The notes beneath the pieces are model-generated. The model was not told the origin of the DNA. It saw only the letters and a program-made list of their open reading frames with translations, and did no database searches. Below are positions 1 through 4,631 of a DNA stretch of 5,514 nucleotides, one piece after another. The translations under genes and the position numbers were made by a program. The stretch spans positions 1,836,875 to 1,842,388 of the forward strand of contig CP070800.1 in assembly GCA_020343555.1 (NCBI GenBank), given 5' to 3'. The DNA is from Dehalococcoidales bacterium. Its GTDB lineage: Bacteria; Chloroflexota; Dehalococcoidia; Dehalococcoidales; UBA2162. Each line of letters opens with the position of its first letter. The first letter of the stretch is position 1.

Positions 1-1
1 G

Positions 2-352
2 GCTGAGACAACCACCCAAGAAGAAGAAAAAACCGGAGAGGTTAAGGGAAATAAAGGATCTAATTCTGAGTTCCAACCGATGATATATGGTGATGAGGAT
101 GGATTCTTTCTGAAAATTACCAATCCGGAGCAACCCGAGGTGATCGTAGAAACCGATACGATCTTGATCTCCGGTGAGACAAGTATAGATGCGGCTGTGA
201 GTATAGGAGACGAATTTGTTGATGTAAATCTTGACGGTACGTTTGAGAAGGTTATTGATCTTGAAGACGATATAACTATTATCGAGGTAATTGCCAGTAT
301 ATCCAGTGGAGAGCAATATGGCCAGGTATTAACGGTTATCTATACGCCTTAA
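2..352 (+). CDS. C-terminal part of a probable extracellular protein with an Ig-like beta domain (5' end outside window)
   Basis: The frame is open from base 2 to tandem stops TAA TAA at 350-355, giving 116 visible residues. The ATG at 80 has no Shine-Dalgarno sequence and the frame continues upstream of it, so the true start lies before the window. The first 25 or so residues are a polar, Glu/Lys-rich linker. The rest has alternating hydrophobic strands, with the pattern ITNPEQP..V..TDTILISGETS, then VSIGDEFVDVNLDGTF, then IIEVIAS and a final VLTVIYTP. This is the usual look of bacterial Ig-like domains of the glucodextranase-B/Big type, found at the C-terminus of secreted or surface proteins, including some FecR-domain proteins. 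The N-terminal domain, and so the protein's role, cannot be seen. The next gene begins 28 bp downstream on the same strand, so they are probably co-transcribed. The Ig-like fold is a pattern-based assignment. Confidence 0.7.
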   Translation, partial: AETTTQEEEKTGEVKGNKGSNSEFQPMIYGDEDGFFLKITNPEQPEVIVETDTILISGETSIDAAVSIGDEFVDVNLDGTFEKVIDLEDDITIIEVIASISSGEQYGQVLTVIYTP

Positions 353-370
353 TAAGGATAATGAAGAATT

Positions 371-376
371 GGGGGG
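371..376 (+). promoter_or_regulatory. Ribosome binding site deciding the ATG start at 381
   Basis: A run of six G sits 4 nt before the ATG at 381. An in-frame TTG at 369 lies upstream and would add four residues (MGGI). It has a possible AAGGA at 354-358, but 10 nt away. The ATG with the closer purine run, directly followed by a typical Lys-rich signal-peptide n-region, is preferred. Confidence 0.55.
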
Positions 377-380
377 AATT

Positions 381-1172
381 ATGAAAGGAAAAAAGAAATT
401 AATCAGACTTTTTACACTAATTATATCTATCATCCTTCTTGTTAGCCTTCTAGGTACGGCGGGAACGGTATTCGCGGATGAGGGTGATGATACCGGAGAC
501 GAGAAAAGTATTCCACCGGGACAGATGGTACGAAACGGACTATCCGGACCTGTCGTAGGTGTAAATGTTACTTCAGGATATTTCCTGGTAGAGACAAAAT
601 TTGGGATAGTGCAAGTTTGTACGAATCAAACGGTTAATGCGTCTATGATTGGCCAGCGGATAGCCGTAAAGCTGGAAAAAGTCGACGGTGGCGCGTCTAT
701 GTATGCCCACAATGGTACCGATAATGGCACGGAATCGGAATTTGGTTACATTTATCGAGTAGCAAGGGCACTCCAGTTCAGATTAATACCATCCAAAAGC
801 GCCATGAACCATAAATGGGGTACTGTCGAGTCTTCAAGCCAAGGTTGTGTCTTTGTAGATGAAGAAGGAACTCAGATACCTGCAGTCTGCGGTAATTCCA
901 GCGGTAATGTTATTGGTCTTATCGGCGGTTCGGGAAATGGAACAAGTGGGAACGTTACTCCACTGCTTCTCCAAACCCAGCATATGGGCAGGATCCTGGC
1001 CAGGATTCAGCTAAGACTTGAACAGGCTGAAGATGAGGGTGATGAAAAAACTTACGCGAGATTACAGAGACAGCTTGAGAAATTAAATGAAAAACAACTT
1101 CGACTAGAAGCAAAAAGGGCTGAGAAGGCTGCTGATAAAGGGAAGAAAGGTCCTAAGAGCGGAAAGAAGTAG
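381..1172 (+). CDS. Secreted protein with duplicated beta-rich motif and Lys-rich coiled-coil tail (DUF5666-like, tentative)
   Basis: The product is 263 residues when started at ATG 381. Residues 1-32 are a classic Sec signal peptide: basic MKGKKK, a hydrophobic core at about 8-27, and a signal peptidase I site after VFA (A32/D33). The mature part opens with an acidic stretch (33-42). A motif G-x-V...F-x-V-x-T...G-x-V-x-V-C-x-N then appears at about 56-83 and again, weaker, at 147-173. Both copies end in VC-x-N-x-T/S (C80 and C170), which suggests two related beta units and resembles the DUF5666 style. A third Cys is at 156. Residues 200-250 form a charged amphipathic helix, probably coiled coil, and the last 15 residues are Lys/Gly-rich. 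There are eight N-x-S/T sequons, at N62, 82, 86, 111, 115, 172, 186 and 191. The gene follows the Ig-domain gene by 28 bp and ends 51 bp before a strong terminator. No enzymatic motif is visible. It probably acts outside the membrane or at the cell surface. Confidence 0.8.
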   Translation: MKGKKKLIRLFTLIISIILLVSLLGTAGTVFADEGDDTGDEKSIPPGQMVRNGLSGPVVGVNVTSGYFLVETKFGIVQVCTNQTVNASMIGQRIAVKLEKVDGGASMYAHNGTDNGTESEFGYIYRVARALQFRLIPSKSAMNHKWGTVESSSQGCVFVDEEGTQIPAVCGNSSGNVIGLIGGSGNGTSGNVTPLLLQTQHMGRILARIQLRLEQAEDEGDEKTYARLQRQLEKLNEKQLRLEAKRAEKAADKGKKGPKSGKK

Positions 1173-1223
1173 GGTAGAAGATTTTGTCAAGGTAATTATA
1201 TGCAGACACCGGGTATTTATGAT

Positions 1224-1254
1224 AAAAAGGCCGGCTGATCAGCCGGCCTTTTTT
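1224..1254. terminator. Bidirectional Rho-independent terminator
   Basis: A perfect 20-bp palindrome at 1229-1248 (half-site GGCCGGCT, centre GATC) is flanked by A5 at 1224-1228 and T6 at 1249-1254. Each strand therefore reads as an 8-bp GC-rich hairpin with a GATC loop followed by a U tract. It lies between the convergent genes ending at 1172 (plus) and 1272 (minus) and can stop transcription from both sides. Confidence 0.95.
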
Positions 1255-1271
1255 GTTTCGAGACTAGGAGT

Positions 1272-2291
1272 TTATTTTACATTCAGAGAATCGATTGCTT
1301 TCCAGTATCCTCTCTCAGAGATTTGAATAGCTTTCAGTATAACCTGTCTGGCCGATTCAGGGACAGTCTCCAGGAGTTCATACAAGCGTTGGATGTTTGT
1401 GTTAGCCTGGTTGATGACTGTTATGTTTAACTCTTCTTTTTCACTTAACCACTGCCCGGATTCTAACGATTCTACGGTCAGTCCAGTGGGAGGAAGCTCA
1501 ACATCTATCTCAGGTTCGATTGGCTCTACTACACTCGGTGAAGGAGCAGATTCTTCATCAACCGGCTCTTCAGATGCAATGTCTTCATCGCTTGCCGGTA
1601 TTCCACCGCCCGTTACCGATTCTCCGATATCTGCTTCTTCAGCTTGTTCTGTAACCGCAGCTTTCTCACTAAACATCATGACATCTTCATCAGATCCAGT
1701 GTCATCGGCGTTAACCTCTCTATTCGAATATTCGGCAATATTATTCAGACTGGAATCCAGACTACTTGCTAGCACTTCTATCTCATCAGTATCATTCTCA
1801 TTCGCCATATAGATAATTTCTTCCACTCTGCGGTCTGCCATCCTGGCATAAGCTTCGGCTTTTCCAAGATTGGTAAATGTGAAGGCAAGCTGGACCTGTT
1901 CGGTAGCACGCTTGACGGAATAAAGGAAATCATCAGGCATGCTATTCATTGAAGCTACAGCAGTACCTCCCGAAGCTAAGAGAAGCGCAATGATTACGGC
2001 CACAACACTCGCCCAGCGTGGTTGCCAGCCGAACCTGAAAAACGACCGGCTACTTTTCTCTTCTGCTTCTCTTAGTACCGTGAATAATTCGTTTCGAGCT
2101 TTAGTCTTGAATTCCTGGTCTGGCTCGAGTGAGGTGATATGGCTGGTGATCAGTGAAGCCTCCAGTAATGGTTTGAGTTCGTCAGCATACTGCGGGTAAT
2201 CACCAAGACATTGCTCCAACGTATCACCGTTGAACATCAAGCGATCAAGGCATGTGTCCAGTATATCGTTGAACTCTTTTTCTTTACCCAT
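1272..2291 (-). CDS. DUF5667-type single-pass membrane protein, probable anti-sigma factor/sensor
   Basis: The product is 339 residues with an ATG start at 2291 that overlaps the upstream sigma-factor stop by 8 bp, so translation is probably coupled. Residues 1-80 form a helical cytoplasmic region (FNDILDTCLDRL, then CLGDYPQYADELKPLLEAS) that recurs at the N-terminus of Chloroflexota DUF5667 proteins encoded beside sigma factors. It lacks the H-x3-C-x2-C zinc anti-sigma motif. One membrane helix spans about 94-114, preceded by Arg residues, so the N-terminus should be inside. Right after it, at 118-160, comes the DUF5667 signature (MPDDFLYSVKRATEQVQLAF, then AEAYARMADRRVEEI). Residues 195-270 are an acidic, Ser/Pro-rich low-complexity linker. 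The C-terminal 60 residues are helical (PESARQVILKAI) and would lie outside the membrane. The role as anti-sigma factor or signal sensor is inferred from gene coupling and topology; regulation of the sigma factor is not proven for this family. Confidence 0.85.
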   Translation of the reverse strand: MGKEKEFNDILDTCLDRLMFNGDTLEQCLGDYPQYADELKPLLEASLITSHITSLEPDQEFKTKARNELFTVLREAEEKSSRSFFRFGWQPRWASVVAVIIALLLASGGTAVASMNSMPDDFLYSVKRATEQVQLAFTFTNLGKAEAYARMADRRVEEIIYMANENDTDEIEVLASSLDSSLNNIAEYSNREVNADDTGSDEDVMMFSEKAAVTEQAEEADIGESVTGGGIPASDEDIASEEPVDEESAPSPSVVEPIEPEIDVELPPTGLTVESLESGQWLSEKEELNITVINQANTNIQRLYELLETVPESARQVILKAIQISERGYWKAIDSLNVK

Positions 2292-2832
2292 AATTTTCCG
2301 CCACTAACATTTTCCTGAGAGACACAATCGCGCTGTGCTGCAGAGCTTTAATCGCTCCCTGGCTTTTCCCCATTATTTTGGCAACCTGGGCTATCGGCAT
2401 CTCACCGGCAAACCTTAGCGAAATAACCTCTCTTTGCGCTTCGGTGAGATGCCGGGCAGCTTCCATTACCTGTTCAATATCCATTCTTTTTTCAACGAGT
2501 TGCTCCGGGTTGTTGCCGGATTTATCAGTGATTATTGCTTCATCAGGGAGTGTATCGGGTCGTTTCTTGCTTTTTCTTAAATAATCCACAATCAGATTGT
2601 GAGCAATACGGTACAACCAGGCAGAAAAGGGGACGCCCTTCCATTTGAAAGAAGAAATCGATTGGTGGGCTTTCAGAAAGACCTGCTGGGTCATATCCTC
2701 TGCCTCTTCCTTGTCTCCTATTTTTAAGGCTATGTATCTATATATTTTGTCGAAATACTCATCATACAACTCAGCGAAGGCATTCGGATCATTCTGTTGG
2801 GCACGTTGTACGACTTTTTCTTCGTCTTGCAC
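2284..2832 (-). CDS. ECF-type RNA polymerase sigma factor (sigma-70 family)
   Basis: The product is 182 residues, a normal length for an ECF sigma factor with only regions 2 and 4. Region 2 covers about 15-88: FAELYDEYFDKIYRYI, the core-binding stretch EEAEDMTQQVFLKA at 42-55, and the -10 recognition helices FSAWLYRIAHNLIVDYLRK at 69-87. A loose linker follows at 89-117. Region 4 covers about 118-175, with LTEAQREVISLRFAGEMPIAQV, then AKIMGKSQGAIKALQHSAI as the -35-binding helix-turn-helix. The start is GTG at 2832, supported by AGGAG (2840-2844) 7 nt upstream. It is the first gene of a two-gene operon with the DUF5667 membrane protein, the usual arrangement of a sigma factor and its regulator. 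It would direct RNA polymerase to a small stress or envelope regulon, possibly including its own operon. The regulon cannot be read from this window. Confidence 0.95.
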   Translation of the reverse strand: MQDEEKVVQRAQQNDPNAFAELYDEYFDKIYRYIALKIGDKEEAEDMTQQVFLKAHQSISSFKWKGVPFSAWLYRIAHNLIVDYLRKSKKRPDTLPDEAIITDKSGNNPEQLVEKRMDIEQVMEAARHLTEAQREVISLRFAGEMPIAQVAKIMGKSQGAIKALQHSAIVSLRKMLVAENYG

Positions 2833-2839
2833 CTGAGAA

Positions 2840-2844
2840 CTCCT
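2840..2844 (-). promoter_or_regulatory. Ribosome binding site for the GTG-started sigma factor
   Basis: AGGAG on the minus strand lies 7 nt before the GTG at 2832-2830 and fixes this non-ATG start. Confidence 0.8.
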
Positions 2845-2885
2845 GTAGACCGGATTGAGATTTCGGGGTACCAGGGTCGGTCCAA

Positions 2886-2903
2886 ATCAGGTGTTATCCT
2901 GAT
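2886..2903. repeat. Short inverted repeat in the sigma-factor leader, possible operator
   Basis: ATCAGG (2886-2891) and CCTGAT (2898-2903) are exact reverse complements separated by 6 bp. The repeat lies 54-71 bp upstream of the sigma-factor start codon, just downstream of the -10-like boxes on the minus strand. It could be a binding site for a dimeric regulator or a small hairpin in the leader RNA. Six-base arms can occur by chance. Confidence 0.35.
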
Positions 2904-2910
2904 GCTATAT

Positions 2911-2931
2911 AGTATAACGAACAGGATTATA
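2911..2931 (-). promoter_or_regulatory. Candidate -10 elements for the sigma-factor operon
   Basis: On the minus strand there is a perfect TATAAT at 2931-2926 and a second -10-like TATACT at 2916-2911. Neither has a good TTGACA-like box 16-18 bp upstream. One of them probably serves the operon, giving a leader of roughly 75-90 nt, but the exact promoter is uncertain. An autoregulated ECF promoter, whose consensus is not known here, cannot be excluded. Confidence 0.35.
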
Positions 2932-2967
2932 AAAAGATAGGTTTACTATAAAGAAATAAGTGTAATG

Positions 2968-2976
2968 TGTTAGAAT
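2968..2976 (+). promoter_or_regulatory. Candidate extended -10 promoter for rimI
   Basis: TG-T-TAGAAT reads as an extended -10 element (TGnTAnnnT), with the hexamer at 2971-2976, 52 bp before the rimI start. No convincing -35 box lies 17 bp upstream, which is acceptable for extended -10 promoters. The assignment is tentative. Confidence 0.4.
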
Positions 2977-3017
2977 ATCGGGAGACTCGATACTGTGGTT
3001 ATTCTATTTAACAAAAC

Positions 3018-3023
3018 AAGGAG
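3018..3023 (+). promoter_or_regulatory. Ribosome binding site fixing the TTG start of rimI
   Basis: AAGGAG lies 5 nt before the TTG at 3029. The next in-frame ATG (3050, residue 8) has no such site, and using it would remove the first beta strand (YYIRPM), so TTG is the likely start. Confidence 0.85.
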
Positions 3024-3028
3024 TCAGC

Positions 3029-3694
3029 TTGTCTTACTACATCCGTCCTATGCGAAAAGAAGATATACCACAGGTTTCCAGGATAGACCGGGAAGCATTC
3101 CCAACCATGCTTCCACCGCCCAATTTCGAACGTGAACTCCGTAATCAGATGACACATTTCTATGTTACCTGTGATGAAGATAAACAAGTTGATCGGGTTG
3201 ATGTTCCTGTTACCAGGATCGAGACAGCAGGTCTGATGAACAGGTTGAAGCGCTGGTTTAATCTGGATAGTTCGGTCTCAGATGATATATTACAACCTGA
3301 AAACTACAATGATTATATCTGTGGGTATGTAGGTTTCTGGGTTATGGCTGATGAAGCTCATATCACGACTATTGCTGTGAGAGAAGAATTACTACGCCGG
3401 GGGATAGGTGAATTACTGCTTTTGACCGTTTTAAATCGCGCCAGGGAACTGTACGCTAATGTTGTAACTCTTGAGGTACGTGTATCCAATACCGGAGCTC
3501 AGAATCTATACCTGAAATACGGATTTAAACAGGTAGGCGTACGTAAAGCATATTATACGGATAATCGTGAAGATGCCTATATTATGACAACGGGAGATAT
3601 CACTTCCTCTGAGTGTCATACCCAGATGAGAGAACTGCATCAAGCTCATACATCAAGATGGGGTGAAGCGCGGTTCAGCTTTTCTATTGATTGA
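3029..3694 (+). CDS. rimI: RimI-type ribosomal protein S18-alanine N-acetyltransferase (GNAT family)
   Basis: The product is 221 residues with a TTG start. The GNAT fold is clear. The N-terminal strand YYIRPMRKEDIPQVSRIDREAFP occupies 3-25. The acetyl-CoA region HITTIAV...RRGIGELLL occupies 111-131. The RimI hallmark LEVRVSNTGAQNLYLKYGF spans 148-166, followed by VRKAYYTDNREDAYIM at 171-186. E149 and Y161 match the catalytic Glu103 and Tyr115 known from Salmonella RimI. RimI uses acetyl-CoA to acetylate the N-terminal alanine of ribosomal protein S18; homologues in other lineages may act on more substrates. Two oddities stand out. An insert of about 40 residues at about 52-95 makes it longer than the usual 150, and a 33-residue tail follows the fold. 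In the Q/R-x-x-G-x-G/A loop the first position is Leu (L122). The tsaB and tsaD genes, often near rimI, are not in this window. It is divergent from the sigma operon and convergent with the next gene. Confidence 0.85.
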   Translation: MSYYIRPMRKEDIPQVSRIDREAFPTMLPPPNFERELRNQMTHFYVTCDEDKQVDRVDVPVTRIETAGLMNRLKRWFNLDSSVSDDILQPENYNDYICGYVGFWVMADEAHITTIAVREELLRRGIGELLLLTVLNRARELYANVVTLEVRVSNTGAQNLYLKYGFKQVGVRKAYYTDNREDAYIMTTGDITSSECHTQMRELHQAHTSRWGEARFSFSID

Positions 3695-3699
3695 GTCCT

Positions 3700-4185
3700 C
3701 TAACGTCTTCCTAAGAGGCTATCGAACATTCCTGTTTTGCCGCCGGGATCGGTAGTTCCTACATTGTTCATCAGCCAGTCTTCTAGCGCCTTTTTACTTC
3801 TCTGGAGTAGATCTTTCAATTTTACAGTGTCGATATCGGCTTCATAATTACTGGTCATGAAATGTTTGGTCGTTGCTACCTGCTCATTATAGTCCTGTGC
3901 TATGCCAAACGCATCTGTCAGAGCGGACTGGAGATTCTGGCTGAGAAACTCGATATTGTTTCTATGTAAATTCCAGCCGTTGAAAGCGAATCTCTTGATC
4001 TGTTCACCTTCCATAAGGATCTCGATTAGTCGTAAGTTTACCCTGACATCGGACAGTATCGCATGTACTGTGTGTTGATGAGATGACTTCGTCCCACCTT
4101 TTCTTCGCAGGAACAACTGTATAGCGACAAGTCCGAGTATTACGAGGATAACCGGCATGACTTCTGCTATATTACTGAAATCCAA
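3700..4185 (-). CDS. Unrecognised membrane-anchored helical protein
   Basis: The product is 161 residues. I do not recognise a family. One N-terminal hydrophobic helix at about 8-26 (VMPVILVILGLVAIQLFL) is followed by RRKGG, so it should be an uncleaved anchor with the rest in the cytoplasm. Residues 35-140 are predicted mainly alpha-helical and amphipathic, with a Trp/His/Asn-rich stretch FNGWNLHRNNIEFL at 68-81 and a charged helix VKLKDLLQRSKKALEDWL at 121-138. The tail is short, Gly-rich and ends GRR. There is no Cys and no visible catalytic motif. The start is TTG at 4185, supported by AAGGAG (4192-4197) 6 nt upstream. Its stop is only 5 bp from the rimI stop. It is co-directional with the tautomerase gene, but 120 bp holding a large dyad separates them, so it may have its own promoter. 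It could be a small scaffold or sensor; function is unknown. Confidence 0.75.
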   Translation of the reverse strand: MDFSNIAEVMPVILVILGLVAIQLFLRRKGGTKSSHQHTVHAILSDVRVNLRLIEILMEGEQIKRFAFNGWNLHRNNIEFLSQNLQSALTDAFGIAQDYNEQVATTKHFMTSNYEADIDTVKLKDLLQRSKKALEDWLMNNVGTTDPGGKTGMFDSLLGRR

Positions 4186-4191
4186 ATCTAA

Positions 4192-4197
4192 CTCCTT
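4192..4197 (-). promoter_or_regulatory. Ribosome binding site fixing the TTG start at 4185
   Basis: AAGGAG on the minus strand lies 6 nt before the TTG at 4185-4183. The TTG keeps the complete hydrophobic anchor of the product. Confidence 0.8.
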
Positions 4198-4241
4198 TTT
4201 GATAACGGGGACACGTCAATATTGGTTATTGTATATACTTA

Positions 4242-4278
4242 CATTCAATATATCATACATCTGTATTTATATTGAATG
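4242..4278. repeat. 37-bp AT-rich dyad (hairpin or operator) between the tautomerase and membrane-protein genes
   Basis: Outer arms of 11 bp at 4242-4252 (CATTCAATATA) and 4268-4278 (TATATTGAATG) are exact reverse complements. After a 2-by-1 nt internal loop, inner arms ATACA (4255-4259) and TGTAT (4262-4266) also pair, so nearly the whole element is symmetric. It lies 27 bp past the tautomerase stop and 57 bp before the start of the next gene. No T tract follows on either strand, so it is not a standard intrinsic terminator. It could stabilise the tautomerase mRNA 3' end or bind a regulator of the downstream gene. A further TCAATAT copy sits at 4216-4222. Confidence 0.6.
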
Positions 4279-4305
4279 ATGATAGAGAGTCTGTGACCTG
4301 GTGTA

Positions 4306-4488
4306 TTATTCTGAAGCCAGCTTACCGCCGATAGCCCAGTTATGTTTTGGTACATCTTTAATAATAATCGTTACGGCCTCGGGCGGAATTCCAAGTTTAT
4401 CCGTCATTACCGATGTTATCCCCTGGGCAAGCTCCTTTTTCTGTTCAACGGTGCGCCCTTCCCACATATCTACTGTTACTAATGGCAT
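4306..4488 (-). CDS. 4-oxalocrotonate tautomerase family enzyme
   Basis: The product is 60 residues, the typical size of the small 4-OT subunit, which assembles as a hexamer in the cytoplasm. Pro follows the initiator Met, giving the catalytic N-terminal Pro-1 after Met removal. MPLVTVDMWEGRTVEQKKEL is the classic opening, with Arg at mature position 11 (R12 with Met). The C-terminal part has HNWAIGGKLASE, matching the family's HFGIGGELAS, with Trp in place of Phe-50. Arg-39 of the Pseudomonas enzyme is Thr here (AVTIII), so the substrate may not be 2-hydroxymuconate. Family members move a double bond through keto-enol tautomerisation, often in aromatic ring-cleavage pathways. The start is ATG at 4488 with GGGAGGG (4493-4499) 4 nt upstream. 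It is divergent from the SDR gene under paired promoters. Confidence 0.93.
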   Translation of the reverse strand: MPLVTVDMWEGRTVEQKKELAQGITSVMTDKLGIPPEAVTIIIKDVPKHNWAIGGKLASE

Positions 4489-4518
4489 GTTGCCCTCCCG
4501 AAAGTTTAGTGCCTGTCT

Positions 4519-4548
4519 ATCATAGATTTATAACCGATATTTTGTCAA
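4519..4548 (-). promoter_or_regulatory. Sigma-70-type promoter of the tautomerase gene
   Basis: On the minus strand, a perfect -35 TTGACA (4548-4543), an 18-bp spacer and a -10 TATGAT (4524-4519, 5 of 6 matches) lie just upstream of the tautomerase. Transcription would begin near 4512, leaving a leader of about 24 nt that includes the ribosome binding site. Confidence 0.8.
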
Positions 4549-4553
4549 TTTAT

Positions 4554-4583
4554 TTGACTAAACACGTCTTTAAAGAATACAAT
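4554..4583 (+). promoter_or_regulatory. Sigma-70-type promoter of the SDR gene
   Basis: A -35 TTGACT (4554-4559, 5 of 6), an 18-bp spacer and a -10 TACAAT (4578-4583, 5 of 6) precede the SDR gene, with a start near 4590 and a leader of about 40 nt. Its -35 box is separated by only 5 bp from that of the opposing tautomerase promoter. Confidence 0.75.
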
Positions 4584-4620
4584 TCATACTTAATTTCCCC
4601 TTATACTGTTGGTTAACAAC

Positions 4621-4625
4621 GGAGG
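4621..4625 (+). promoter_or_regulatory. Ribosome binding site fixing the TTG start of the SDR gene
   Basis: GGAGG (followed by TG) lies 6 nt before TTG 4632. The product then begins MNVLVIGGNG, a standard Rossmann strand, so no residues are missing. Confidence 0.88.
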
Positions 4626-4631
4626 TGTATT

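Noticed and set aside
1393..1812. Plus-strand open frame of 139 codons, Ser-rich
   Set aside because: It is the antisense shadow of the acidic Ser/Glu/Asp-rich linker of the DUF5667 protein. It has no ribosome binding site and is low-complexity.
1939..2836. Plus-strand open frames at 1939-2199, 2378-2584 and 2645-2836
   Set aside because: All lie antisense within the well-supported DUF5667 and sigma-factor genes and show no domain-like sequence.
2881..2910. GGATAAC-like ECF -35 box in the sigma-factor leader as an autoregulated promoter
   Set aside because: No matching -10 motif lies at the right distance, and the consensus for this sigma factor is unknown.
3695..3716. CCTCT...AGAGG pairing near the convergent stops as a terminator
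   Set aside because: Only five pairs, a weak stem and no T tract on either strand.
4200..4235. Minus-strand TTGACG (around 4213-4218) and TACAAT (4228-4233) as a promoter for the membrane-protein gene
   Set aside because: The TTGACG lies downstream of the TACAAT, and neither has a partner hexamer at 16-18 bp; no supported promoter could be assembled.
4301..4616. Plus-strand open frames at 4301-4525 and 4413-4616
   Set aside because: The first is antisense to the tautomerase gene. The second runs through the divergent promoter region and has no ribosome binding site.
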